Position numbers and translations under genes: made by a program. A model generated the notes under the pieces. That model saw only the letters and a list, made by a program, of their open reading frames with translations. It did no database searches and was not told where the DNA came from. 15,628 nucleotides of DNA from an uncultured Agathobacter sp. (GTDB taxonomy: Bacteria > Bacillota > Clostridia > Lachnospirales > Lachnospiraceae). This document shows positions 1 through 6,729 of this stretch, in pieces (position 1 is the stretch's first letter; every line of letters starts with the position of its first letter). The stretch covers positions 1-15,628 of the forward strand of contig CAKRKX010000058.1 in NCBI GenBank assembly GCA_934358675.1. The letters run 5' to 3'.

Positions 1-1
1 G

Positions 2-922
2 AAGCTTGTTCAGGAAATGTTGTCCCCGGCATTTACCATCGCAATCCTTGCAGGAATCGAATCCCTGCTCTCCGCAGTCGTATCCGACGGAATGATCGGT
101 GATACCCACAAGTCCAATGCCGAATTGATCGGTCAGGGACTCGGCAATATTTTCTCCGGTCTCTTCGGTGGAATTCCGGCAACCGGTGCGATCGCACGTA
201 CTGCTGCCAATGTCCGCAACGGCGGACGCACCCCGATCGCAGGCATCACACATTGCATTACGCTGACGATCATTCTGCTCGCGTTAATGCCACTTGCCGC
301 ACTCATTCCTATGACAACACTTGCCGCTGTGCTCCTTGTTGTCGCTGCCAATATGGCGGACTGGCCGGCATTCATCCGCCTGTGCAGGATGGCTCCGAAA
401 AGCGATATCATCGTTTTGGTTGCGACCTTTTTTCTGACGGTTTTCTTCGATCTGGTTGTTGCAATCGAGATTGGTGTCGTACTCGCCGCTCTTCTTTTCA
501 TGAAGCGTATGGCAGAGACGGCTGACATCAAAGCATGGAAATATGCAGATTCTCCGGACATCACACCGGGTGAGGCGGAGAAACTTCGCGATATTCCGCA
601 TTCGATCAGCGTATTTGAAATCTGCGGCCCGATGTTCTTCGCGGCTGCTGATCAGATTTTAAGCATCAACAGCAATCATCACACAAAGGTCGTTGTCATC
701 CGTATGCGAAGCGTTCCTGCGATCGATGCCAGCGCCATGCGCTGCCTGCACGAACTTGCCGGACGCGCCAAAAAGAAAAACATCACGATCGTTTTCTCCC
801 ATGTAAACGAGCAGCCGATGCATGTCATGGAAAAAGACGGCTTCATCGAATTGGTCGGTAAAGAGAACTTCCATGAAAACATCGTAGAAGCACTGGATTA
901 TGCAGAAGCCTTGGTAAAATAA
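2..922 (+). CDS. SulP family anion transporter, C-terminal part (5' cut by window edge)
   Basis: This is an inner-membrane anion transporter or exchanger of the SulP family. The reading frame is open to the first base of the window, so the true start lies outside; 306 residues are visible. The visible part begins in the conserved core (ESLLSAVVSDGMIG, then FGGIPATGAIARTAANV). Hydrophobic membrane segments follow up to about residue 165. A cytoplasmic STAS domain takes the last 110 residues or so, with the D-A-S-A-M stretch near the usual regulatory loop. SulP proteins carry sulfate, bicarbonate, dicarboxylates or other anions, and the substrate cannot be read from this fragment. Sulfate is tempting because cysteine-synthesis genes lie downstream, but those are in other transcription units. 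The gene converges on the minus-strand genes and ends at a strong terminator. Family assignment is secure; substrate is unknown. Confidence 0.93.
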   Translation, partial: KLVQEMLSPAFTIAILAGIESLLSAVVSDGMIGDTHKSNAELIGQGLGNIFSGLFGGIPATGAIARTAANVRNGGRTPIAGITHCITLTIILLALMPLAALIPMTTLAAVLLVVAANMADWPAFIRLCRMAPKSDIIVLVATFFLTVFFDLVVAIEIGVVLAALLFMKRMAETADIKAWKYADSPDITPGEAEKLRDIPHSISVFEICGPMFFAAADQILSINSNHHTKVVVIRMRSVPAIDASAMRCLHELAGRAKKKNITIVFSHVNEQPMHVMEKDGFIELVGKENFHENIVEALDYAEALVK

Positions 923-927
923 ATTTC

Positions 928-988
928 AAAAATCCCCTTAGGAAGATCCGGTTTCAACACCGCATTCTCCTGAAGGGGATTTTTCTTT
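928..988. terminator. Bidirectional rho-independent terminator
   Basis: AAAAATCCCCTT (from 928) pairs with AAGGGGATTTTT (to 984). The stem extends inward by AGGA/TCCT with one bulged base, and a CGGT/ACCG helix sits inside the large loop. T-rich tails follow on both strands, so it can end the SulP transcript from the left and minus-strand transcription from the right. It starts six bases after the SulP stop codon. Confidence 0.9.
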
Positions 989-1082
989 AAATGCACGGAT
1001 TTACAAAATAATCACCATAAGGATAGGTTGGATTCTCACTGTTCGGTCCGGCTTCCTTCGTTCCGAGAAAGATTCGTTTCAT
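987..1082 (-). CDS. Possible small protein, 31 aa
   Basis: This short open frame has a textbook ribosome binding site (GGAGG, six bases before ATG). Its product begins MKRIFLGTKEAGPN and ends YFVNPCI. It has no signal peptide, membrane segment or motif that I recognise. It lies between the terminator of the C_GCAxxG_C_C gene and the bidirectional terminator that also ends SulP, so it could be its own small transcription unit. A weak promoter candidate is TTGCTA-17-GACAAT just upstream. It could also be a chance ORF or the stub of a decayed gene; only the ribosome binding site and tidy placement argue for expression. Confidence 0.35.
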   Translation of the reverse strand: MKRIFLGTKEAGPNSENPTYPYGDYFVNPCI

Positions 1083-1125
1083 CTCAGCCCTCCGATTTCA
1101 TTGTCACTTTCTTCAAGATTTTTAG

Positions 1126-1160
1126 CAAAAAAGGCACTTTTTTATTCAAAAGCGCCTTTC
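1126..1160 (-). terminator. Rho-independent terminator after the C_GCAxxG_C_C gene
   Basis: Read on the minus strand, AAAGGCGCTTTT pairs with AAAAGTGCCTTT through a short A/T loop, followed by a run of T. The one irregular pair is G-U on the minus strand but A-C on the plus strand, so the structure works for the minus-strand transcript. It begins eight bases after the stop codon at 1168. Confidence 0.85.
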
Positions 1161-1167
1161 ATTCTTC

Positions 1168-1563
1168 TCACTTGTCTCCGACCAATTTATCAATCAGCTC
1201 GATCGACTCACAGATCATACGGTCACAATGTGTTTTCTTATCGCCACCCCGGGCAGCGTTGGCACGGAGCAGTTCCGCACAATTGACCATTCCGTCATGC
1301 TTACTTGCAATCGCTTCACGAAACTCATCGACTGCGATCGGACTTTGTACGCCCTCTGCACCAAGCACGAGCAGACCTCCTGTGATTGCACCGCAGATTC
1401 CTCCACATTTCATTCCACCGCCGAGATTGCATCCGATTCCGGCAGCGGTTTCCTCGGAAATGCCAAGATCCTTGGCATAAGCACGCATGATTGTCTGCGC
1501 ACAGTTGCTTACCATTGGAGTCTCATTGCGAAGCTCCATTGCTTTCTCTATATGTTTGTTCAT
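1168..1563 (-). CDS. C_GCAxxG_C_C family redox-type protein
   Basis: This is a 131-residue cytoplasmic protein of the family named for its cysteine pattern (putative redox-active protein, found mainly in anaerobes). The visible pattern is NCAQT near residue 20, then C45 in GCNLGGGMKCGGICGAITGG, then NCAELL near residue 95 and HCDRMIC near residue 112. These match the expected order of Cys-GCA-x-x-G-Cys-Cys elements, although the first element reads NCAQ rather than GCA. Biochemical function is not established for the family; the cysteines suggest thiol chemistry or metal binding. It lies 58 bases downstream of thioredoxin with no terminator between, so the two are probably co-transcribed, consistent with a redox role. 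The ATG start is preceded by an AGAGGA ribosome binding site. Confidence 0.9.
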   Translation of the reverse strand: MNKHIEKAMELRNETPMVSNCAQTIMRAYAKDLGISEETAAGIGCNLGGGMKCGGICGAITGGLLVLGAEGVQSPIAVDEFREAIASKHDGMVNCAELLRANAARGGDKKTHCDRMICESIELIDKLVGDK

Positions 1564-1621
1564 CGTAATTCCTCTTGCTCTCTATATTTTCCAGCCCTCA
1601 TCCATTCGCAAAACCGTGGGA

Positions 1622-1933
1622 TTATTTCCACATCTTCTCAATCTCAGCCTTAGTTGCAAATCCGATGCTCTGCTGTACCGGCTTGCCGTCCTTGAACAGA
1701 ATCAGTGTCGGGATGCTTGCCACACGATACTTCTGTGCAAGCGGCATCTCGTTGTCCACATTAACTTTTCCGACTTTGATCACGCCCTGATTCTCCTCGG
1801 CGATCTGTGCAACGACCGGCGCGATCATCTTGCACGGTCCGCACCATGTTGCCCAGAAATCTACAAGCACATATCCTTCCTGATTTAACACTTCCGCTTC
1901 AAAATTGTCCGTTGTCAATGTTGTCTCTAACAT
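1622..1933 (-). CDS. trxA: Thioredoxin
   Basis: Cytoplasmic thiol-disulfide oxidoreductase of 103 residues, the normal length of a free thioredoxin. The active site is WCGPC around residues 30-34. The cis-proline loop ASIPT lies near residue 74 and is followed by the conserved LILFKDGKPV strand. It reduces disulfides in ribonucleotide reductase, peroxiredoxins and other proteins. The ATG start has GGAGGT at 7 bases spacing. It has its own promoter within the 108-base gap after the Crp/Fnr gene, with a candidate Crp/Fnr operator. The C_GCAxxG_C_C gene follows in the same unit. The likely electron donor in this window is the reductase-like flavoprotein at 6730-7737. Confidence 0.97.
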   Translation of the reverse strand: MLETTLTTDNFEAEVLNQEGYVLVDFWATWCGPCKMIAPVVAQIAEENQGVIKVGKVNVDNEMPLAQKYRVASIPTLILFKDGKPVQQSIGFATKAEIEKMWK

Positions 1934-1985
1934 ATAAACTACCTCCGTATATCAAAAATTGACTTATTTTTTCGTTTCTGTGCTT

Positions 1986-1991
1986 ATTATA
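1986..1991 (-). promoter_or_regulatory. Promoter -10 box for trxA
   Basis: A perfect TATAAT lies on the minus strand, placing the transcription start near 1979 and the trxA start codon about 46 bases downstream. There is no recognisable -35 box at 16-18 bases spacing. That is expected for a promoter activated from a site overlapping -35 (see the adjacent palindrome). Confidence 0.6.
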
Positions 1992-2011
1992 TCCCCGCTT
2001 CACAGATTTGT

Positions 2012-2028
2012 ATGTAACAAAGTCACAT
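2012..2028 (-). promoter_or_regulatory. Candidate Crp/Fnr-type operator upstream of trxA
   Basis: ATGTGACTTTGTTACAT is an inverted repeat with 7-base arms, one mismatch and a 3-base centre. The centre lies about 41 bases upstream of the predicted start, the usual class II activator position. The half site TGTGA suits a regulator with Arg-Glu in its recognition helix, as the neighbouring gene encodes. Against it: the TGTGA/TTACA half sites are 5 bases apart, whereas CRP sites normally have 6. Confidence 0.5.
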
Positions 2029-2041
2029 TTGAAAAACTTTT

Positions 2042-2701
2042 TCAGGAAGATACGCATTTTCTCAATTTTTCTTCATCCAGAATGCGAATTTTGCCACGCG
2101 AAAGCGCCACGATCTGTTCCTGTGCAAAATACTTGAGCACCTTCGTCACAACCTCTCTGGCACTGCCGATATAACGCGCAATCTCTTCATGTGTGATGGC
2201 AAACTCCGCTTTTTTCCGGTGTTCCATCTCCTCCAACAGGAAATGCGCCACGCGCTGATCGATCCTGTGAAATAATATCTGCTGCATGGTCCACATCACT
2301 TCCGAAAACTTCTCGGTTGCTGTCCGGTACAGATAGGCCTCCACATACGGATTGTCCTTCATGATCCGGCGCAAGCACACGGACGGGAGTACGAGTACCT
2401 CCGTCGACTCCGTTGCCTCGATCATAACCGGAAAAACGATTGAATCCATCAGACATGACGCAGAAAGCACACAGATTTCCCCATCATAGATCCGGTACAA
2501 TGTAACCTCGCGTCCCTCATCCGAAAGCATATATGTCCTTAGTTGTCCCGAAAGCACACTCGTCAAACCCTTGCAGTTTTCCTCGGCGCGATGCATCAGC
2601 ATGCCTTTTTCATAGTTTTCTGTATAGCACGCCTGCCGGACATCGTCCTGCTCGCCCGGCGTAAGCTTATCCCAAAACGGGTAGATGGTTGCATAATCCA
2701 T
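2042..2701 (-). CDS. Crp/Fnr family transcriptional regulator
   Basis: A 219-residue cytoplasmic DNA-binding regulator. An N-terminal cyclic-nucleotide-binding-like beta barrel (about 15-115) is followed by a dimerisation helix (about 115-150). The C-terminal winged helix-turn-helix is ITHEEIARYIGSAREVVTKV. In the recognition helix R182, E183 and K187 correspond to the residues by which E. coli CRP reads TGTGA. The barrel lacks the cAMP phosphate-binding RSA motif, so cAMP is unlikely. It has C77 and C83 in GEICVLSASC, plus C25, C43 and C109, but no N-terminal four-cysteine cluster like E. coli FNR. Thiol or metal sensing is possible. It sits 15 bases after the threonine aldolase gene with GGAGG at 8 bases spacing, so it is probably the last gene of that operon. 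Its likely target is the next promoter, that of trxA. Confidence 0.92.
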   Translation of the reverse strand: MDYATIYPFWDKLTPGEQDDVRQACYTENYEKGMLMHRAEENCKGLTSVLSGQLRTYMLSDEGREVTLYRIYDGEICVLSASCLMDSIVFPVMIEATESTEVLVLPSVCLRRIMKDNPYVEAYLYRTATEKFSEVMWTMQQILFHRIDQRVAHFLLEEMEHRKKAEFAITHEEIARYIGSAREVVTKVLKYFAQEQIVALSRGKIRILDEEKLRKCVSS

Positions 2702-2716
2702 AGATGCATCCTCCGA

Positions 2717-3733
2717 TTACAACTTAGCAATATCCTCAACCAGCGCAGAAACTTCCTCCTCCGTCGTTGCCCAGCTCGTGCAGAAACGCTGCGTATCTCC
2801 GTCTTCCTCAAAATAGTATTTCTGCGCAAGCGCCTCCTTTTGCTGCTCGGTCAGGATGACAAACTGCTGATTGGTAAAACTTTCCACAGCAAATGGAACA
2901 CCCTTGTTTTCAAACGCTTTCTTAATCCGCATTGCAAGCGCATCGGCACGCTTCGTTGCCTCAAAATACTCGCCGCTTTCCAGCATCGTCGCAAACTGCA
3001 GGCCCATCAGCCATCCTTTCGCCAGTACCGCACCGTTCTGCTTCATATACGCTTTAAAGCGATACTTCAATTCCTGTGCGGTAATGATCAGTGCCTCGCC
3101 GAACAAAGCGCCACACTTTGTTCCGCCGATATAGAACACATCCGTCAACTCCGCAAAATCTTTCAAGGTCAGATCATTTTGTTCCGATCCAAGTCCGTAT
3201 CCCATCCGCGCGCCGTCCACAAAAAGATACATACCATATTTTGCACACACTGCATGAATATCACTGAGTTCCTGCTTGGAATACAGTGTGCCTTTTTCCG
3301 TCGGAAACGACAGATACACCATCTTCGGCTCGGTCAGATACTCCGGCTCGTCGTGATCATAATACGCAGCCGCACATGCAGCAATCTGCTGCGCGGTGAT
3401 CTTACCATCCGTATTCGGAAGTTCTAAAATCTTGTGTCCGGTGTTCTCAATGGAAGCCGCTTCGTGACAGTTGATATGTCCGGTATCGGCGGAGATCACG
3501 CTTTGAACCGAAGACAATGCAGCCGCAATAACCACGAAATTTGCCTGCGTTGCACCCGGAATAAATTTGATCAGTGCATCGTCATTTGCAATCTGTTTTT
3601 TAATCATATTTTCTGCTTTACTGCACCACTCGTCCTCGCCGTAGCCTGCGTAACTTTCGGTATTGGTTGCAAGCAGCTCTTTTAATACGGATTCGAAAGC
3701 TCCGTGGTTGTAATCGTTGTTAAATCTTATCAT
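2717..3733 (-). CDS. Threonine aldolase family PLP-dependent lyase
   Basis: A 338-residue cytoplasmic PLP enzyme of the beta-eliminating lyase/threonine aldolase family, which splits L-threonine or L-allo-threonine to glycine and acetaldehyde. The PLP lysine is K206 in YIGGTKCGALFGEA. The cofactor ring aspartate is D173 in FVDGARMGYGL, with R176 nearby. The stacking histidine is probably H86 in the DTGHINCHEA stretch. Length is typical. The ATG has AGGAGG at 5 bases spacing. Only 9 bases separate it from the upstream acetyltransferase, so they are co-transcribed. A relative acting on another beta-hydroxy amino acid cannot be excluded. Confidence 0.92.
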   Translation of the reverse strand: MIRFNNDYNHGAFESVLKELLATNTESYAGYGEDEWCSKAENMIKKQIANDDALIKFIPGATQANFVVIAAALSSVQSVISADTGHINCHEAASIENTGHKILELPNTDGKITAQQIAACAAAYYDHDEPEYLTEPKMVYLSFPTEKGTLYSKQELSDIHAVCAKYGMYLFVDGARMGYGLGSEQNDLTLKDFAELTDVFYIGGTKCGALFGEALIITAQELKYRFKAYMKQNGAVLAKGWLMGLQFATMLESGEYFEATKRADALAMRIKKAFENKGVPFAVESFTNQQFVILTEQQKEALAQKYYFEEDGDTQRFCTSWATTEEEVSALVEDIAKL

Positions 3734-3742
3734 TTCAGCCTC

Positions 3743-4198
3743 CTATAAAGATATTTCAAAATATTTTCTTCCGGTCTCGTATTCCGCGCCCAATCTTTCA
3801 TAAAACCCGATTGACGGCGTGTTCCAGTCCAGACAGCTCCATTCCATCTTCGCGTAACCCTCTTCTTTCGCACGCTTTGCAACCGCCTCAAAGAAGTATC
3901 TTCCCAATCCGTTCCCGCGGTATTCCTCCCGGATATACAGATCCTCCAGATGGATATTTGCGCGCGCCGCAAACGAGCCGAAAATCGGATAATAGATCGC
4001 ATATCCGATTGTTTTTCCTTCATATTCCATCAACAAAATGGTTGCTATCTTTCTCTCAAAAAGCCAGTAATGCAGCTGCTCCTGCGTACCTGTCATATCT
4101 TCCGGCCGTCTCTCGTAAGCCGCCATCTCTTTTACAAGAGTCTGTATGAGTGCAATCTCGGTCTCCTGTGCTTCGCGTATCGTAACTTTATCGTTCAT
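3743..4198 (-). CDS. GNAT acetyltransferase, SSAT-like
   Basis: A 151-residue acetyl-CoA-dependent N-acetyltransferase. The acetyl-CoA pyrophosphate loop is REEYRGNGLGRYFF near residue 90. The C-terminal LDWNTPSIGFYERLGA resembles the spermidine/spermine (diamine) N-acetyltransferase subgroup, where the equivalent sequence is WNxPSIxFYxxxGA. EDLYI before the loop is also typical. The substrate may be a polyamine or another amine, but that is inference from similarity. It is the second gene of the minus-strand operon, 34 bases after the ElaA-type gene, with an AAGGA ribosome binding site. Confidence 0.9.
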   Translation of the reverse strand: MNDKVTIREAQETEIALIQTLVKEMAAYERRPEDMTGTQEQLHYWLFERKIATILLMEYEGKTIGYAIYYPIFGSFAARANIHLEDLYIREEYRGNGLGRYFFEAVAKRAKEEGYAKMEWSCLDWNTPSIGFYERLGAEYETGRKYFEISL

Positions 4199-4232
4199 TT
4201 TATAATCCTTTCATATTGGGAAAAGTCCTCTT

Positions 4233-4682
4233 TCATTCCTCCACCAATTGCAGCCGCATCTGCACATGTGGGATTCCGTCCTCCAGAAACGGATCAGACG
4301 TCACCTGAAATCCTTCCTTCGCATAATAGCCGATCGCATACTGCTGCGCCTCAAGATAGATGCCATTCGCATCACAGTTTTCCCGAATCCATTCTACTGC
4401 CTGATGCAGAATTTTGCCGCCTAAACCGATGCTGCGCGCGACCGTCACCAAGCGACCGATCTGCATTGTCCCCGGCTCGTCCACCTTCTCAAAAATGCGA
4501 AGGCACGCCTGCACCGCTCCGTCCTCATTCTTGTAAAACATATGCAGGCTCGGATAATCGAGTCCGTCAATATCGTAGTAAGGACAATTCTGCTCCACCA
4601 CAAATACCGCTTCCCGTGCCCGTAGTATCTCATATAATTCTCTGTTCGTCAGTTCGTCAAATGTCTTTTGTACATATTCCAC
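4233..4682 (-). CDS. elaA: ElaA-type GNAT acetyltransferase
   Basis: A 149-residue GNAT-fold protein of the ElaA family. Characteristic stretches are FDELTNRELYEILRAREAVF and VVEQNCPYYDIDGLD at the N-terminus, GRLVTVARSIGLGGKI as the acetyl-CoA loop, EAQQYAIGYYAKEGF, and the closing EDGIPHVQM. The substrate of ElaA is not established. The start is GTG at 4682, with GGAGG eight bases upstream; the ATG just after the GGAGG is out of frame. It is first in the operon that continues through the SSAT-like acetyltransferase, the threonine aldolase and the Crp/Fnr regulator, and has a good promoter 40 bases upstream. Confidence 0.9.
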   Translation of the reverse strand: MEYVQKTFDELTNRELYEILRAREAVFVVEQNCPYYDIDGLDYPSLHMFYKNEDGAVQACLRIFEKVDEPGTMQIGRLVTVARSIGLGGKILHQAVEWIRENCDANGIYLEAQQYAIGYYAKEGFQVTSDPFLEDGIPHVQMRLQLVEE

Positions 4683-4719
4683 CGGTACATCCTCCTGCTT
4701 AGTCTGTCTCTAAAATCAA

Positions 4720-4748
4720 ATTATACCTTACCGGTCAAAATTCCTCAA
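4720..4748 (-). promoter_or_regulatory. Promoter of the elaA operon
   Basis: On the minus strand TTGAGG (4748-4743) and TATAAT (4725-4720) are exactly 17 bases apart. Transcription would start near 4713, about 31 bases before the GTG codon. It faces the xth promoter in the same 136-base gap. Confidence 0.75.
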
Positions 4749-4762
4749 TCCGCAGAATATGA

Positions 4763-4791
4763 TTGTATGAAAAATCCCGGTCCTGTATAAT
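4763..4791 (+). promoter_or_regulatory. Promoter of exodeoxyribonuclease III gene
   Basis: TTGTAT (4763-4768) and TATAAT (4786-4791) are 17 bases apart, giving a start near 4798 and a short leader with AAGGAGGA ahead of the ATG at 4819. Confidence 0.75.
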
Positions 4792-4818
4792 AAACGCAAA
4801 CAATAAGGAGGACTCAAA

Positions 4819-5580
4819 ATGAAATTTATCTCATGGAATGTCAACGGACTGCGCGCATGCGTCCAGAAAGGCTTTCTTGATTTTTTCCATACCATCGACG
4901 CAGATTTCTTCTGCATTCAGGAATCAAAATTACAGGAAGGACAAATTGATCTTGATCTGCCGGGCTATCATCAGTATTGGAATTATGCGGAAAAGAAAGG
5001 CTATTCCGGCACTGCAATCTTCGCCAAAGAAGAGCCCCTTTCCGTCGCATACGGCATCGGGATCGAAGAGCACGACAAGGAAGGCCGCGTGATCACGCTC
5101 GAATACGACAATTTTTATCTCGTAACGTGCTACACCCCAAATTCACAAAATGAGCTGGCGCGTCTGCCTTACCGTATAACCTGGGAGGACGATTTCCTTG
5201 CCTATTTAAAAAAGCTTGACACTGTAAAACCGGTAATTCTCTGCGGCGACCTTAATGTTGCGCACGAAGAGATTGATCTGAAGAATCCGAAGACCAACCG
5301 CAAGAATGCCGGATTCTCGGATGAAGAGCGCGCGAAAATGACCGACTTGCTCAATGCCGGATTTACCGACACGTTCCGCTTTTTCTTTCCGGATGCGGAA
5401 GGCATCTATTCCTGGTGGTCGTACCGCTTTAAGGCGCGCGAAAAGAATGCCGGATGGCGTATCGACTACTTTATTACATCCAAGCGACTGGACGACAAAT
5501 TAGAAAAGGCAGCCATCCACACCGATATCTTCGGTTCGGATCACTGCCCGATCGAGCTTGAAATTGATCTCGCACAGTAA
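4819..5580 (+). CDS. xth: Exodeoxyribonuclease III (AP endonuclease)
   Basis: A 253-residue Mg-dependent DNA repair nuclease of the ExoIII/APE1 family. It cleaves 5' to abasic sites and removes 3' blocking groups. Visible motifs are SWNVNGLRA with N7, CIQESKLQ with catalytic E35, GTAIFAK, the GDLN loop with catalytic Asp and Asn, WWSYRFKAREKNAGWRIDYF, and the C-terminal GSDHCPI with the catalytic His. Length matches the family. It starts at ATG with AAGGAGGA six bases upstream. It is a single-gene unit, divergent from elaA and convergent with the serine acetyltransferase, and ends at a strong terminator. Confidence 0.97.
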   Translation: MKFISWNVNGLRACVQKGFLDFFHTIDADFFCIQESKLQEGQIDLDLPGYHQYWNYAEKKGYSGTAIFAKEEPLSVAYGIGIEEHDKEGRVITLEYDNFYLVTCYTPNSQNELARLPYRITWEDDFLAYLKKLDTVKPVILCGDLNVAHEEIDLKNPKTNRKNAGFSDEERAKMTDLLNAGFTDTFRFFFPDAEGIYSWWSYRFKAREKNAGWRIDYFITSKRLDDKLEKAAIHTDIFGSDHCPIELEIDLAQ

Positions 5581-5583
5581 AAG

Positions 5584-5620
5584 AGCAGCTTCGACAGACA
5601 TGTCGAAGCTGCTTTTCTTT
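5584..5620. terminator. Rho-independent terminator between xth and serine acetyltransferase
   Basis: AGCAGCTTCGACA pairs perfectly (13 bp) with TGTCGAAGCTGCT around a GACA loop, followed by TTTTCTTT on the plus strand. On the minus strand the tail is CTCTTTTA, weaker but usable, so it may also end the converging serine acetyltransferase transcript. Confidence 0.92.
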
Positions 5621-5630
5621 CCCTGATACA

Positions 5631-6581
5631 CTAAATGATGTAATACCATGACTCATCATTTTCCTTCTGATGAAGTTTCTCATCATCACTGTGAAAAATG
5701 AGTTCCTGATTCTTGACACTGACCTTGGTGCCTTTGCTGACCGACTTGGTAATGAATGCGTTACCGCCGACAACAACGCCTTCCTCAATGACGGTCTCAC
5801 CGCCGAGGATCGATGCACCGGAGTAGATCGTAACATTGTCCTTGATGGTCGGATGTCTGCGTACATCGCGCAGCTTCTGGCCACCCTTGGTCGAGAGCGC
5901 ACCGAGCGTCACGCCCTGATACAGTTTGACATGCTCGCCGATGATTGTTGTCTCACCGACTACAATGCCGGTTCCGTGATCGATGAAGAAATACTTGCCG
6001 ATCGTCGCACCCGGATGAATATCGATACCGGTCTTCGAGTGTGCTTCCTCCGTCATCATACGCGGGATCAGCGGCACATTAAGCAGGAACAGTTCATGCG
6101 CCAGACGATACGTTGTGATCGCATAAAGTCCCGGATACGAGAAAATGATCTCATCCTTGCTTCTCGCTGCCGGATCACCGTCATAAAACGCCTGCAGATC
6201 GGTGTCCAGATACTCACGGATCTTCGGGATTCGTTTTAAGAATTCCACAGAAGCATTCTGCGCGAACTCCTCAATCTTATCCTCCTCATCCTCGTTGTAC
6301 GCCCTGGTATATTTTAATACAACAATGATCTGCTTATTCAGATGGAAGATCACATCCTCGATCAAAGTAGAAACCGTATGTTCCAGATTGTAAATTTTAT
6401 AACTCTTATCACGGAAAAATCCCGGATACACGATGGACATCAGATTGTGCAGGATATCCATAATCTCTGCCTTATCCGGCTGATTGTAGATATCGCGCTT
6501 GTCGATCGCGCGCTCCTGTCTGTAATCCTCCAGAATATCCCCCAGAATTCCGTTAATTTCATTCTCAATAATGTTTTTCAT
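5631..6581 (-). CDS. epsC: Serine O-acetyltransferase (EpsC type)
   Basis: A 316-residue cytoplasmic enzyme making O-acetylserine from serine and acetyl-CoA, the first step of cysteine synthesis. An N-terminal helical domain (about 1-175) precedes a left-handed beta-helix of hexapeptide repeats. The active-site stretches are GIDIHPGATIGKYFFIDHGT and GIVVGET, with H202 as the probable catalytic base, and RRHPTI with H243. An insert occurs around LSTKGGQKLRDV, as in the EpsC subgroup. The C-terminus ends in Ile (ESWYYII), as in CysE proteins that dock into cysteine synthase. Start choice: an ATG at 6590 also exists, but AAGGAG ends one base before it; the ATG at 6581 is 10 bases away and is preferred. 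It is a single-gene unit with its own promoter. Confidence 0.94.
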   Translation of the reverse strand: MKNIIENEINGILGDILEDYRQERAIDKRDIYNQPDKAEIMDILHNLMSIVYPGFFRDKSYKIYNLEHTVSTLIEDVIFHLNKQIIVVLKYTRAYNEDEEDKIEEFAQNASVEFLKRIPKIREYLDTDLQAFYDGDPAARSKDEIIFSYPGLYAITTYRLAHELFLLNVPLIPRMMTEEAHSKTGIDIHPGATIGKYFFIDHGTGIVVGETTIIGEHVKLYQGVTLGALSTKGGQKLRDVRRHPTIKDNVTIYSGASILGGETVIEEGVVVGGNAFITKSVSKGTKVSVKNQELIFHSDDEKLHQKENDESWYYII

Positions 6582-6620
6582 AATGTGCATTCTCCTTAAA
6601 AAGAAAAATCAATCTTATTT

Positions 6621-6648
6621 ATCATAACACAAAGCAGCGATTTGTAAA
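6621..6648 (-). promoter_or_regulatory. Promoter of serine acetyltransferase gene
   Basis: On the minus strand TTTACA (6648-6643) and TATGAT (6626-6621) are 16 bases apart. The start would be near 6614, leaving a leader of about 33 bases, too short for a T-box or riboswitch. Confidence 0.65.
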
Positions 6649-6650
6649 AC

Positions 6651-6693
6651 AAAAAAGCAGGCATCACTTCCAAAATCAGGTAGCAATGCCCGC
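6651..6693 (-). terminator. Rho-independent terminator of the cysK-MATE-reductase operon
   Basis: Read on the minus strand, GCGGGCAT pairs with ATGCCTGC (one G-U pair) around a 21-base loop, then TTTTTT. The irregular pair is G-U only on the minus strand. It sits 36 bases after the flavoprotein stop codon. Confidence 0.8.
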
Positions 6694-6729
6694 GTTTTTA
6701 TTCTTTACTGTAGATTTCAAATTCGCAGT

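Noticed and set aside
2..922. Naming the SulP gene as a sulfate transporter
   Set aside because: SulP members carry many anions. Proximity to cysteine genes is suggestive, but they are separate units on the other strand.
1028..1653. Plus-strand open frames over the C_GCAxxG_C_C gene
   Set aside because: They are antisense to a recognisable protein with conserved cysteines, are Ser/Pro-rich, and run through a terminator.
2030..2044. TGAAAAACTTTTTCA palindrome at the end of the Crp/Fnr gene
   Set aside because: It has only A/T-rich pairs with almost no loop and overlaps the stop codon; too weak to call a terminator.
2543..3427. Long plus-strand open frame antisense to the threonine aldolase
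   Set aside because: It lies opposite two well-supported minus-strand genes, has no ribosome binding site, and its Arg, His and Leu-rich composition is typical of antisense frames.
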